NCBI RefSeq assembly: GCF_018131105.1
Contig: NZ_JAFCJI010000001.1
Span: forward strand, 4,190,001-4,254,000
From: Bradyrhizobium manausense
GTDB taxonomy: Bacteria; Pseudomonadota; Alphaproteobacteria; Rhizobiales; Xanthobacteraceae
DNA length: 64,000 nt
Reading direction: 5' to 3'
The notes beneath the pieces were generated by a model. That model made no database searches, was not told where the DNA came from, and worked only from the letters and a program-made list of their open reading frames with translations. Position numbers and translations under genes: made by a program. Positions 9,220 through 18,620 of this stretch are shown here, piece after piece. How positions within the stretch are numbered: the stretch's first letter is position 1; the number at the start of each line of letters is the position of its first letter.

Positions 9220-10416
9220 ATGAATATTCATGAGTACCAGGCCAAAATCCTCCTGAGCGAGTTCGGCGTTCCGATCTCCGCGGGCAAGCCGGTGCTGAAC
9301 CCGTCCGAGGCCGAGGCTGCCGCCAAGGCGCTGCCCGGTCCGGTCTATGTGGTGAAGAGCCAGATCCACGCCGGCGGCCGCGGCAAGGGCAAGTTCAAGG
9401 AAGCCTCCGCCGGCGACAAGGGCGGTGTCCGCATCGCCAAGTCGGTCGCTGAAGTGACCGAGTTCGTGAAGCAGATGCACGGCGCCACGCTGGTGACCAT
9501 CCAGACCGGCCCGGCCGGCAAGCAGGTCAACCGCCTCTACATCGAGGACGGCTCCGACATCGACAAGGAATTCTACCTCTCGATCCTGGTCGACCGCGAG
9601 ACCTCGCGCGTCTCCTTCGTCGTCTCGACCGAAGGCGGCGTCAACATCGAGGACGTCGCACACAACAATCCCGAGAAGATCGTGACCTTCTCCATCGATC
9701 CCGCGACCGGCATCATGGGCCATCACGGCCGCACCGTCGCGAACGCGCTGAAACTCTCCGGGGATCTCGCCAAGCAGGCGGAAAAGCTCACCGCGCAGCT
9801 CTATGCGGCCTTCGTCGCCAAGGACATGGCCATGCTGGAGATCAACCCGCTGGTCGTGACCAAGCAGGGTCAGCTCCGCGTGCTCGACGCCAAGGTATCG
9901 TTCGACGACAACGCGCTGTTCCGTCATCCCGAGGTGCTCGCGCTGCGCGACGAGACCGAGGAAGACGCCAAGGAAATCGAGGCGTCCAAGTACGACCTCA
10001 ACTACGTCACCCTCGACGGCAATATCGGCTGCATGGTCAACGGCGCCGGTCTCGCCATGGCGACGATGGACATCATCAAGCTCTACGGCATGGCGCCGGC
10101 GAACTTCCTCGACGTCGGCGGCAGCGCCAGCAAGGAGAAGGTCGCGGCCGCGTTCAAGATCATCACCGCGGATCCCAACGTGAAGGGCATCCTGGTCAAC
10201 ATCTTCGGTGGTATCATGAAGTGCGACGTGATCGCCGAGGGCGTCACCGCCGCCGTGCGCGAGGTCGGCCTCAGCGTGCCGCTGGTGGTTCGTCTCGAAG
10301 GCACCAATGTCGAGCTCGGCAAGAAGATCATCCGTGAATCCGGTCTGAACGTGGTGCCGGCCGACAATCTCGACGACGCCGCGCAGAAGATCGTGAAGGC
10401 CGTCAAGGGAGGCTAA
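9220..10416 (+). CDS. sucC: Succinyl-CoA synthetase beta subunit
   Basis: This 398-residue subunit starts MNIHEYQAKILLSEFGVP and contains the ATP-grasp fold (VKSQIHAGGRGKGKFK, AMLEINPLVV) and the C-terminal CoA-ligase domain with VNIFGGIMKCD. The start codon follows CAGGGAGCGACC. It partners SucD to make ATP or GTP from succinyl-CoA. The stop is only 4 bases before a DUF1579-like gene, so the sucC-sucD pair is interrupted by an extra coupled cistron. Confidence 0.98.
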   Translation: MNIHEYQAKILLSEFGVPISAGKPVLNPSEAEAAAKALPGPVYVVKSQIHAGGRGKGKFKEASAGDKGGVRIAKSVAEVTEFVKQMHGATLVTIQTGPAGKQVNRLYIEDGSDIDKEFYLSILVDRETSRVSFVVSTEGGVNIEDVAHNNPEKIVTFSIDPATGIMGHHGRTVANALKLSGDLAKQAEKLTAQLYAAFVAKDMAMLEINPLVVTKQGQLRVLDAKVSFDDNALFRHPEVLALRDETEEDAKEIEASKYDLNYVTLDGNIGCMVNGAGLAMATMDIIKLYGMAPANFLDVGGSASKEKVAAAFKIITADPNVKGILVNIFGGIMKCDVIAEGVTAAVREVGLSVPLVVRLEGTNVELGKKIIRESGLNVVPADNLDDAAQKIVKAVKGG

Positions 10417-10420
10417 GGCC

Positions 10421-10900
10421 ATGGCCCAGGACCATCTCTCCGCATCGTCCCCGCTCGCCGAGCACATGCGCCTGTCGGCGTTCGCCGGCGAATGGAATGG
10501 TGAAGAGATGGTCTTTCCGTCGCGCTGGACCGAAGGCGGCCCGGCGACCTCGCGCACCGTCGCGCGCATGGACCTCAATGGCTTCTATCTGATCCAGGAC
10601 TCGGTCCAGATGCGTGAGGGCAAGCAGGCCTTCGCCACTCACGGCCTCTTCACCTACGATCGTGACGACCGGACCTACAAATTGTTCTGGTACGATTCAC
10701 TCGGCTACACGCCGCCCTCGCCCGCCTCCGGCGGGTGGGTCGGCAAGACCCTGACGCTGGTGCGCGGCTCGCTCCGCGGCAATGCGCGCCACGTCTACGA
10801 GATCATCGACGACGATTCCTACTCGTTGAAGATCCAGTTCTCGCCGGACGCGGAAGGCTGGGCTGACGTGCTCACCGGCGTCTACCGCCGCATCCACTGA
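10421..10900 (+). CDS. DUF1579-like protein of unknown function between sucC and sucD
   Basis: The gene encodes 159 residues without signal peptide or membrane helix. Features are an N-terminal segment HMRLSAFAGEWNGEE, a central FYLIQDSVQMREGK, then FTYDRDDRTYKLFWYDSLGY and a C-terminal VLTGVYRRIH. The pattern of a short beta-rich domain with G-x-W near the start and repeated strands resembles DUF1579 or other lipocalin-like ligand-binding folds; I cannot name a ligand. It begins 4 bases after sucC and ends 34 bases before sucD, with GGGAGG overlapping the end of sucC as ribosome binding site. This implies co-expression with succinyl-CoA synthetase. Confidence 0.8.
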   Translation: MAQDHLSASSPLAEHMRLSAFAGEWNGEEMVFPSRWTEGGPATSRTVARMDLNGFYLIQDSVQMREGKQAFATHGLFTYDRDDRTYKLFWYDSLGYTPPSPASGGWVGKTLTLVRGSLRGNARHVYEIIDDDSYSLKIQFSPDAEGWADVLTGVYRRIH

Positions 10901-10934
10901 CCTCTCACTCGTTAGTTTCGCGAAAGCAGACCTC

Positions 10935-11819
10935 ATGTCCATCCTGATCGACAAGAACACCAAGGTCATCTGCCAGGGCTTCACCGGCAAGAACGGCACC
11001 TTCCATTCCGAAGCCGCGATTGCCTACGGCACCAAGATGGTCGGCGGCACCTCGCCCGGCAAAGGCGGTTCGACCCATCTGAACCTGCCGGTGTTCGACA
11101 CCGTGCGCGACGCGCGCGAGAAGACCGGCGCGGATGCGTCGGTGATCTACGTGCCGCCGCCGGGCGCGGCGGATGCGATCTGCGAAGCCATCGACGCCGA
11201 GATCCCGCTGATCGTCTGCATCACCGAGGGCATTCCGGTCATCGACATGGTGCGCGTGAAGCGCTCGCTGGCCGGCTCCAAGTCGCGCCTGATCGGGCCG
11301 AACTGCCCGGGCGTCATGACCGCCGGCGAGTGCAAGATCGGCATCATGCCCGCCAACATCTTCAAGACCGGCTCGGTCGGCATCGTCTCCCGTTCGGGCA
11401 CGCTGACCTATGAAGCCGTGTTCCAGACCTCCCAGGAAGGCCTCGGCCAGACCACCGCGGTCGGCATCGGCGGCGACCCGGTCAAGGGCACCGAATTCAT
11501 CGACGTCCTGGAAATGCTCCTGGCCGACCCCAAGACCGAGTCGATCATCATGATCGGCGAGATTGGCGGTTCCGCCGAGGAAGACGCCGCCCAGTTCCTC
11601 AAGGACGAGGCCAAGCGCGGCCGCAAGAAGCCGATGGTCGGTTTCATCGCCGGTGTCACGGCCCCTCCCGGCCGCCGCATGGGCCACGCCGGCGCGATCA
11701 TCTCGGGCGGCAAGGGCGACGCCGGTTCCAAGACCGATGCGATGAAATCCGCAGGGATTACAGTGTCGCCGTCGCCGGCCCGCCTCGGCCATACGCTTGC
11801 CGAAAAATTGAAAGGCTAA
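10935..11819 (+). CDS. sucD: Succinyl-CoA synthetase alpha subunit
   Basis: This 294-residue subunit has the CoA-binding start MSILIDKNTKVICQGFTGKNG, the IGPNCPGVMT segment, GIGGDPVKGTEF and the phosphohistidine loop RRMGHAGAI (His about 251). It forms the catalytic phosphoenzyme half of succinyl-CoA synthetase with SucC. It sits in the TCA operon ahead of sucA, with a 137-base gap that holds no other gene. Confidence 0.98.
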   Translation: MSILIDKNTKVICQGFTGKNGTFHSEAAIAYGTKMVGGTSPGKGGSTHLNLPVFDTVRDAREKTGADASVIYVPPPGAADAICEAIDAEIPLIVCITEGIPVIDMVRVKRSLAGSKSRLIGPNCPGVMTAGECKIGIMPANIFKTGSVGIVSRSGTLTYEAVFQTSQEGLGQTTAVGIGGDPVKGTEFIDVLEMLLADPKTESIIMIGEIGGSAEEDAAQFLKDEAKRGRKKPMVGFIAGVTAPPGRRMGHAGAIISGGKGDAGSKTDAMKSAGITVSPSPARLGHTLAEKLKG

Positions 11820-11956
11820 TTCATTCCTTCGTGCTTTTCCGGGCGAAGTTTCGCAGCAAATAGGATAAATGGTGCCTGTCGCGTCGAGCCTCTGCCGGGG
11901 AGCTCGACGCCAGCGCCGTTTGTTATGCGCGAACCGAAATCGCCAGGAACTCAAGT

Positions 11957-14914
11957 ATGTCTCGCCAGGACGCGAACGCAGCCTTTGCCCTCTCATCCTT
12001 TTTGCAGGGCACCAACGCCACCTACATCGACGAAATCTACGCCCGTTACGAGAAGGACCCGTCCTCGGTCGATGCCGAGTGGCAGGAGTTCTTCAAGAGC
12101 CTCAACGACCAGCCCGCCGACATCAGCAAGAACGCCGAAGGCCCGTCCTGGGAGCGCGCCAACTGGCCGCTGACCCCCAAGGACGATCTGACCTCCGCGC
12201 TCGACGGCAACTGGGCCGAGGTCGAGAAGGCGGTCGGCAGCAAGATCGCCGCCAAGGCGCAGGCCAAGGGCGCCGACATCTCCTCCGCCGACCTGCTCCA
12301 GGCCACGCGCGACTCCGTCCGCGCGTTGATGCTGATCCGCTCCTACCGCATGCGTGGGCACTTTCACGCCAAGCTCGACCCGCTCGGCATCGAAGCCCCG
12401 CGTAACCGCGAAGAGCTCGACCCCCGCACCTACGGCTTCAGCGAAGCCGATTTCGACCGCAAGATCTTCCTCGATCACGTGCTCGGTCTCGAATACGCGA
12501 ACTTGCGCGAAATCACGGCGATCTGCGAGCGCACCTACTGCCAGACGCTCGGCGTCGAGTTCATGCACATCAGCAATGCCGCGCAGAAGGCCTGGATCCA
12601 GGAGCGCATCGAGGGACCGGACAAGGAAATCTCCTTCACCCGCGAAGGCCGCAGAGCCATCCTGATGAAGCTGGTCGAGGCCGAAGGCTTCGAAAAATTC
12701 TGCGACACCAAGTTCACCGGCACCAAGCGCTTCGGCCTCGACGGCGGTGAATCGCTGATCCCCGCGCTCGAGCAGATCATCAAGCGTGGCGGCAATCTCG
12801 GCGTGAAGGAAGTCGTGCTCGGCATGCCGCATCGCGGCCGCCTCAACGTGCTGACGCAGGTGATGGGCAAGGCCCATCGCGCGCTGTTCCACGAGTTCAA
12901 GGGCGGTTCGGCCAACCCCGACGCGGTCGAAGGCTCCGGCGACGTCAAATACCACCTCGGCGCGTCTTCGGACCGAGAGTTCGACGGCAACCGTATCCAT
13001 CTGTCGCTGACCGCGAACCCCTCGCATCTCGAGATCGTCGATCCCGTCGTGCTCGGCAAGGTGCGTGCGAAGCAGGACCAGCACGGCGATCCGCCGGACC
13101 AGCGCATCTCGGTGATGCCGCTGCTCATGCATGGCGACGCGGCGTTCGCGGGCCAGGGTGTTGTCGCGGAATGCTTCGGCCTGTCGGACCTGAAGGGCTA
13201 CCGCACCGGCGGCTCCGTGCACTTTATTGTCAACAACCAGATCGGCTTCACGACCTATCCGCGCTACTCGCGCTCCTCGCCCTATCCGTCCGACGTGGCG
13301 AAGATGATCGACGCGCCGATCTTCCACGTGAACGGCGACGATCCTGAAGCCGTGGTATTCGCGGCCAAGGTCGCCACCGAGTTCCGGCAGAAATTCCACA
13401 AGCCCGTCGTCATCGACATGTTCTGCTACCGCAGGCATGGCCATAACGAAGGCGACGAGCCGGCGTTCACCCAGCCGGTGATGTACAAGAAGATCGCGGC
13501 TCACCCGACGACGCTGGAGCTCTACGCCCGCCGCCTGGTCAGCGAAGGCGTGCTGACCCAGGGCGAAGTCGACAAGGCCAAGGCTGATTGGCGCGCGCGT
13601 CTCGACGCCGAGCTGGAAGCCGGCGCAGGCTACAAGCCCAACAAGGCCGACTGGCTCGACGGAAAGTGGGCCGGCTTCAAGATTGCGGATCAGGAAGAAG
13701 ACGCACGGCGCGGCGTCACCGGCGTCGACATCGCCGAGCTCAAGGAAATCGGCCGCAAGATCACCAAGGTGCCGGACGGTTTCCGCGCTCACCGCACCAT
13801 CCAGCGCTTCCTCGAGAACCGGTCGAAGGCGATCGACACCGGTGCCGGCATCGACTGGGCGACCGGTGAAGCGCTGGCGTTCTGCACGCTGCTCAACGAG
13901 AACCATCACGTCCGTCTGTCCGGGCAGGATTCGGAGCGCGGCACGTTCTCGCAGCGCCACTCGGTCCTGATCGACCAGGAGGACGAGAGCCGCTACACGC
14001 CGTTCAACCATCTCGGCAACGAGCAGGGCCATTACGAGGTCATCAACTCGCTGCTGTCGGAAGAAGCCGTGCTCGGCTTCGAATACGGCTATTCGCTCGC
14101 CGAGCCGAACACGCTGACGCTGTGGGAAGCCCAGTTCGGCGACTTCGCCAACGGTGCGCAGGTCGTGTTCGACCAGTTCATCTCGTCGGGCGAGCGCAAA
14201 TGGCTGCGCATGTCCGGTCTCGTCTGCCTCCTGCCGCACGGCTATGAGGGCCAGGGTCCGGAGCATTCCTCGGCGCGTCTGGAGCGTTACCTGCAGATGT
14301 GCGCGGAAGACAACATGCAGGTGGTCTACCCGACCACGCCCGCGAACTACTTCCACGTGCTGCGCCGCCAGCTGCATCGCGAGATCCGCAAGCCGCTGAT
14401 CCTGATGACGCCGAAGTCGCTGCTGCGTCACAAGCGGGCGGTCTCGCGCCTCGAGGAGCTCGCGAAGGGCACGACCTTCCACCGCATCCTGTACGATGAC
14501 GCCCAGATGCTGCCGAACGAGCCGGTCAAGCTCGTGGCGGACGACAAGATCCGCCGCGTCGTGCTGTGCTCGGGCAAGGTCTATTACGACCTCTACGAGG
14601 AGCGCGAGAAGCGCGGCATCGACGACATCTATCTAATGCGCGTCGAGCAGCTCTATCCTGTGCCGCTGAAGGCGCTGGTCGCCGAACTGTCCCGCTTCAA
14701 GAAAGCGGAGGTGATCTGGTGCCAGGAAGAGCCGCGCAACATGGGTGCGTGGCACTTCATCGAGCCCTATCTGGAATGGGTGCTGAACCAGGTGAACGGT
14801 GCGAGCCGGCGTCCGCGTTATGTCGGTCGCGCCGCTTCCGCCGCGACCGCCACTGGTCTGATGTCCAAGCATCAGGCGCAGTTGAAGGCGTTCCTGGACG
14901 AAGCATTGAGCTGA
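11957..14914 (+). CDS. sucA: 2-oxoglutarate dehydrogenase E1 component
   Basis: This 985-residue thiamine-diphosphate enzyme is full length for OGDH E1. The N-terminal LQGTNATYIDEIYARY segment docks E2. The catalytic core shows GMPHRGRLNVL, HLGASSDREF, SLTANPSHLE, GDAAFAGQGVV and YRRHGHNEGDEP, and the C-terminal transketolase-like domain shows HGYEGQGPEHSSARLER. It decarboxylates 2-oxoglutarate and passes the succinyl group to SucB. sucB and lpdA follow, giving the whole complex. Confidence 0.98.
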   Translation: MSRQDANAAFALSSFLQGTNATYIDEIYARYEKDPSSVDAEWQEFFKSLNDQPADISKNAEGPSWERANWPLTPKDDLTSALDGNWAEVEKAVGSKIAAKAQAKGADISSADLLQATRDSVRALMLIRSYRMRGHFHAKLDPLGIEAPRNREELDPRTYGFSEADFDRKIFLDHVLGLEYANLREITAICERTYCQTLGVEFMHISNAAQKAWIQERIEGPDKEISFTREGRRAILMKLVEAEGFEKFCDTKFTGTKRFGLDGGESLIPALEQIIKRGGNLGVKEVVLGMPHRGRLNVLTQVMGKAHRALFHEFKGGSANPDAVEGSGDVKYHLGASSDREFDGNRIHLSLTANPSHLEIVDPVVLGKVRAKQDQHGDPPDQRISVMPLLMHGDAAFAGQGVVAECFGLSDLKGYRTGGSVHFIVNNQIGFTTYPRYSRSSPYPSDVAKMIDAPIFHVNGDDPEAVVFAAKVATEFRQKFHKPVVIDMFCYRRHGHNEGDEPAFTQPVMYKKIAAHPTTLELYARRLVSEGVLTQGEVDKAKADWRARLDAELEAGAGYKPNKADWLDGKWAGFKIADQEEDARRGVTGVDIAELKEIGRKITKVPDGFRAHRTIQRFLENRSKAIDTGAGIDWATGEALAFCTLLNENHHVRLSGQDSERGTFSQRHSVLIDQEDESRYTPFNHLGNEQGHYEVINSLLSEEAVLGFEYGYSLAEPNTLTLWEAQFGDFANGAQVVFDQFISSGERKWLRMSGLVCLLPHGYEGQGPEHSSARLERYLQMCAEDNMQVVYPTTPANYFHVLRRQLHREIRKPLILMTPKSLLRHKRAVSRLEELAKGTTFHRILYDDAQMLPNEPVKLVADDKIRRVVLCSGKVYYDLYEEREKRGIDDIYLMRVEQLYPVPLKALVAELSRFKKAEVIWCQEEPRNMGAWHFIEPYLEWVLNQVNGASRRPRYVGRAASAATATGLMSKHQAQLKAFLDEALS

Positions 14915-14931
14915 ACTTCTAGAACTGCGTC

Positions 14932-14956
14932 ATGCCCCGCCCCAAAGGCGGGGCAT
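14932..14956. repeat. REP-like hairpin between sucA and sucB
   Basis: ATGCCCCGCC (14932-14941) pairs with GGCGGGGCAT (14947-14956) over a 5-base loop, 18 bases after the sucA stop. There is no T-run, so it looks more like a REP-type mRNA stem-loop than a true terminator. Confidence 0.55.
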
Positions 14957-15077
14957 CCGGCAAGACGTGACGTCCTCGCGAATGGGATTCGTTCCGGCTT
15001 GCTGGATGGCCTGCTTTTCGCCGGCCGTGACTTCCGAATTCATGACCGCGACTGGCGATCTCCTTAAGGAAAAGACC

Positions 15078-16316
15078 ATGACTGAAATTCGTGTGCCGAC
15101 GCTCGGCGAATCCGTCACCGAGGCCACCATCGGCCGCTGGTTCAAGAAGGCAGGCGACGCGGTCGCCGTCGACGAGCCCTTGGTGGAGCTCGAGACCGAC
15201 AAGGTCACCATCGAAGTCCCGGCGCCGTCCGCCGGCACGCTGAGCGAGATCATTGCCGCGGATGGCACCACCGTCGCGGTCGGCGCGCTGCTCGGCCAGA
15301 TCACCGATGGCGCCGCCGGTGCAAAGCCGGCCGCTGCTCCGCCGAAGCCCGCCGCCGTGGCTCCGGCCCCCGCTGCTGCCGCTCCCGCACCGGCCGCGAA
15401 AGCGCCGCCGGCTGATGCCCCGCTCGCTCCGTCCGTGCGAAAACTTTCCGCCGAGACCGGCGTCGACGCCTCGACCGTTCCGGGCTCCGGCAAGGACGGC
15501 CGCGTCACCAAGGGCGACATGCTCGCCGCGATCGAGCGTGCGGCCTCGGCTCCGACCCCGGTCAACCAGCCCGCCGCTGCCGTTCAGGTTCGTGCACCGT
15601 CGCCGGCCGATGATGCTGCCCGCGAAGAGCGCGTCAAGATGACCCGCCTGCGCCAGACCATCGCGCGCCGCCTCAAGGACGTGCAGAACACCGCGGCCAT
15701 GCTGACGACCTTCAACGAGGTCGACATGACCAACGTGATGGCGCTGCGTGCCCACTACAAGGATGCGTTCGAGAAGAAGCACGGCTCCAAGCTCGGCTTC
15801 ATGGGCTTCTTCACCAAGGCCGTCGTGCAGGCGCTGAAGGACATCCCGGCCGTCAACGCCGAGATCGACGGCACCGATCTGATCTACAAGAACTACTATC
15901 ACATCGGCGTCGCCGTCGGCACCGACAAGGGCCTCGTCGTTCCCGTCGTGCGTGACTGCGACAACAAGTCGATCGCCGACATCGAGAAGGGCATCGCCGA
16001 TTTCGGTCGTCGCGCCCGTGACGGTCAGCTCAAGATCGACGAGATGCAGGGCGGCACCTTCACCATCACCAACGGCGGCATCTACGGCTCGCTGATGTCG
16101 ACGCCGATCCTGAACGCGCCGCAGTCCGGCATCCTCGGCATGCACAAGATCCAGGATCGCCCGATGGTCGTCGGCGGCAAGATCGAGGTCCGCCCGATGA
16201 TGTATCTGGCGCTGTCCTACGATCACCGCGTGATCGACGGCAAGGAAGCGGTGACCTTCCTGGTTCGCGTCAAGGAGAGCCTGGAAGATCCGGCACGTCT
16301 GGTGCTCGATCTCTGA
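15078..16316 (+). CDS. sucB: 2-oxoglutarate dehydrogenase E2, dihydrolipoyl succinyltransferase
   Basis: The protein has 412 residues from ATG 15078, preceded by AAGGA; a longer frame from 14967 is not family-like. It has one lipoyl domain with the modified Lys about 42 in ETDKVTIE, an Ala/Pro-rich linker, a peripheral subunit-binding domain (PSVRKLSAETGV...GRVTKGDML) and the catalytic acyltransferase domain ending in SYDHRVIDGKEA with His383 and Asp387. It forms the core of the complex and transfers succinyl groups to CoA. Confidence 0.98.
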   Translation: MTEIRVPTLGESVTEATIGRWFKKAGDAVAVDEPLVELETDKVTIEVPAPSAGTLSEIIAADGTTVAVGALLGQITDGAAGAKPAAAPPKPAAVAPAPAAAAPAPAAKAPPADAPLAPSVRKLSAETGVDASTVPGSGKDGRVTKGDMLAAIERAASAPTPVNQPAAAVQVRAPSPADDAAREERVKMTRLRQTIARRLKDVQNTAAMLTTFNEVDMTNVMALRAHYKDAFEKKHGSKLGFMGFFTKAVVQALKDIPAVNAEIDGTDLIYKNYYHIGVAVGTDKGLVVPVVRDCDNKSIADIEKGIADFGRRARDGQLKIDEMQGGTFTITNGGIYGSLMSTPILNAPQSGILGMHKIQDRPMVVGGKIEVRPMMYLALSYDHRVIDGKEAVTFLVRVKESLEDPARLVLDL

Positions 16317-16333
16317 TCGCTAATGCTCTGCGA

Positions 16334-16361
16334 GCGCCGTCGCTGTTTTTTGCGACGGCGC
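16334..16361 (+). other. Stem-loop with U-rich loop between sucB and the SDR gene
   Basis: GCGCCGTCGC (16334-16343) pairs perfectly with GCGACGGCGC (16352-16361). The loop is TGTTTTTT. Having the T-run in the loop rather than after the stem argues against a normal terminator; it may be an mRNA-processing or stability element. Confidence 0.5.
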
Positions 16362-16383
16362 GTGTCGAACCATGGAGGCGCGC

Positions 16384-17133
16384 GTGACGGATAAGGTCGT
16401 TGTCATCACCGGCGGCAGCCGCGGCATTGGCCGCGCGACCGCGCTTGCGGCGGCTGCGCGCTGTTACCGCGTCGTGGTCGGCTATGCCAGCAACAAGAAG
16501 GCTGCCGACGAGGTCGTCGCCGAGATCGAGGCCGGCAACGGCAAGGCGATCGCGGTGAAGTGCGATGTCGCCGAGGAGCCCGACATCCTCGACCTGTTCA
16601 AGGAGGCCGACAAGTTCGGCACGCTTGCCGCGCTCGTCAACAATGGCGGCATCGTCGGCAAGAGCGGCGTGCGCGTCGACGAGATGTCGGCCGAGCGCAT
16701 CCAGCGCGTGCTCGCGGTCAACGTCACCGGCTCCATCCTCTGCGCGCGCGAGGCGGTGAAGCGGATGTCGACCAAGCACGGCGGCAAGGGCGGCGTCATC
16801 GTCAACCTGTCGTCGGTTGCTGCCAAGCTTGGTTCGCCCAACACCTATGTCGACTACGCGGCGTCCAAGGGCGCGATCGATTCCTTCACCATCGGCCTCG
16901 GCTATGAGGTCGCGGGCGAAGGCATTCGTGTTGCGGGCATCCGCCCTGGCCTGATCGACACCGAGATCCACGCGGCGGGCGGCGAGCCTGATCGTGCCCA
17001 TCGTCTGGCCCATGTGGTGCCGATGAAGCGCGTCGGCACCGCGGACGAAATCGCCAACGCCATCGTCTGGCTGATGTCGGACGAGGCCTCCTACGTGACT
17101 GCAGCCACTCTCGATGTGTCCGGCGGACGCTGA
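16384..17133 (+). CDS. SDR family NAD(P)-dependent oxidoreductase
   Basis: A classical short-chain dehydrogenase of about 250 residues: cofactor loop TGGSRGIGRAT, N-N-G-G strand (LVNNGGIVG), catalytic Ser in VNLSSVAAKLG, YVDYAASKGA with the Tyr-x3-Lys pair, and RPGLIDTEIH. The GTG at 16384 is preferred because GGAGG lies 5 bases upstream; an ATG at 16372 in frame adds four residues but overlaps that site. It lies between sucB and lpdA, so it is expressed with the 2-oxoglutarate dehydrogenase genes. Its substrate is unknown. Confidence 0.9.
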   Translation: MTDKVVVITGGSRGIGRATALAAAARCYRVVVGYASNKKAADEVVAEIEAGNGKAIAVKCDVAEEPDILDLFKEADKFGTLAALVNNGGIVGKSGVRVDEMSAERIQRVLAVNVTGSILCAREAVKRMSTKHGGKGGVIVNLSSVAAKLGSPNTYVDYAASKGAIDSFTIGLGYEVAGEGIRVAGIRPGLIDTEIHAAGGEPDRAHRLAHVVPMKRVGTADEIANAIVWLMSDEASYVTAATLDVSGGR

Positions 17134-17184
17134 CGCGCCGCGCGGACGCATCATCACAACACTAAACCTACGGGACTTTCTCTC

Positions 17185-18585
17185 ATGGCTACCTACGATC
17201 TCGTCGTCATCGGCACCGGACCCGGCGGTTATGTCTGCGCGGTGCGCGCCAGCCAGCTCGGCATGAAGGTCGCAGTCGTTGAAAAGAACGCCACGCTCGG
17301 CGGCACCTGCCTCAACGTCGGCTGCATGCCCTCGAAGGCGCTGCTGCACGCCTCCGAAATGTTCGAGGAAGCCGGGCACTCCTTCGCCAAGATGGGCGTC
17401 AACGTCTCCGCGCCGAAGCTCGAGCTTCCGGCGATGATGAACTTCAAGCAGCAGGGCATCGACGGCAACGTCAAGGGCGTCGAGTTCCTGATGAAGAAGA
17501 ACAAGGTCGACGTGCTCAAGGGCACCGGCAAGATCCTGGGCACCGGCAAGGTCGAAGTCTCCGCCGACGGCAAGTCGCAGGTGATCGAGACCAGGAACAT
17601 CGTCATCGCCACCGGCTCCGACATCGCGCGTCTCAAGGGCATCGAGATCGACGAGAAGCGCATCGTGTCGTCCACCGGCGCGCTGTCGCTGGACAAGGTC
17701 CCCGGCAAGCTGCTGATCGTCGGCGCCGGCGTGATCGGCCTCGAGCTCGGCTCGGTGTGGAAGCGGCTCGGCGCCGAAGTCGTCGTCGTCGAATTCCTGG
17801 ATCGCATCCTGCCCGGCATGGATGGCGAGATCGCCAAGCAATTCCAGCGCATCCTCGAGAAGCAGGGCTTTGCGTTCAAGCTCGGCGCAAAGGTCACTGC
17901 CGTTGACACGTCCGGCAAGACGCTGAAGGCGACGATCGAGCCCGCTGCGGGCGGTGCCGCCGAGACGATCGAGGCCGATGTTGTGCTCGTCTGCATCGGC
18001 CGCGTGCCGTACACCGATGGTCTGGGCTTGAAGGAAGCCGGCGTTGCGCTCGATCCGCGCGGCCGCGTGCAGATCGATCCGCATTTCGCCACCAGCCTCA
18101 AGGGCGTCTATGCGATCGGCGACGTCGTCGCTGGTCCGATGCTCGCTCACAAGGCCGAGGATGAGGGCGTTGCCGTTGCGGAGATCATCGCAGGGCAGGC
18201 CGGCCACGTGAACTACGACGTTATCCCAGGCGTCGTGTATACCACCCCGGAAGTGTCCTCCGTCGGCAAGACCGAGGAAGAGCTGAAGCAGGCCGGCGTC
18301 GCCTATACCGTCGGGAAGTTTCCCTTTACCGCCAACGGCCGCTCCAAGGTCAACCAGACCACCGATGGCTTCGTGAAGATTCTCGCAGATGCGAAGACCG
18401 ACCGTGTGCTCGGCGTGCACATCATCGGCATCGAGGCCGGCGAAATGATCCACGAGGCCTGCGTGCTCATGGAGTTTGGTGGCAGTGCGGAAGATCTCGC
18501 TCGCACCTGCCACGCGCACCCGACCCGGTCGGAGGCCGTGAAAGAGGCCGCGCTTGCAGTCGGCAAGCGGGCCATCCATATGTAG
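17185..18585 (+). CDS. lpdA: Dihydrolipoyl dehydrogenase (E3)
   Basis: This 466-residue flavoprotein starts with an FAD fold (IGTGPGGYVCAVRA), has the redox disulfide Cys42/Cys47 in GGTCLNVGCMPSK, the NAD fold GAGVIGLELGSVW, and the C-terminal active-site pair His445/Glu450 in CHAHPTRSE. It re-oxidises the lipoyl groups of SucB, making NADH. Its place after sucA-sucB indicates it is the E3 of this complex. Confidence 0.97.
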   Translation: MATYDLVVIGTGPGGYVCAVRASQLGMKVAVVEKNATLGGTCLNVGCMPSKALLHASEMFEEAGHSFAKMGVNVSAPKLELPAMMNFKQQGIDGNVKGVEFLMKKNKVDVLKGTGKILGTGKVEVSADGKSQVIETRNIVIATGSDIARLKGIEIDEKRIVSSTGALSLDKVPGKLLIVGAGVIGLELGSVWKRLGAEVVVVEFLDRILPGMDGEIAKQFQRILEKQGFAFKLGAKVTAVDTSGKTLKATIEPAAGGAAETIEADVVLVCIGRVPYTDGLGLKEAGVALDPRGRVQIDPHFATSLKGVYAIGDVVAGPMLAHKAEDEGVAVAEIIAGQAGHVNYDVIPGVVYTTPEVSSVGKTEEELKQAGVAYTVGKFPFTANGRSKVNQTTDGFVKILADAKTDRVLGVHIIGIEAGEMIHEACVLMEFGGSAEDLARTCHAHPTRSEAVKEAALAVGKRAIHM

Positions 18586-18620
18586 GGTCGCGCCAAGAGC
18601 CGAATCGGGCGGGACATCAC

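Noticed and set aside
11993..14482. An 829-codon frame opposite sucA
   Set aside because: It is the antisense shadow of a strongly identified gene in high-GC DNA, with no motif of its own.
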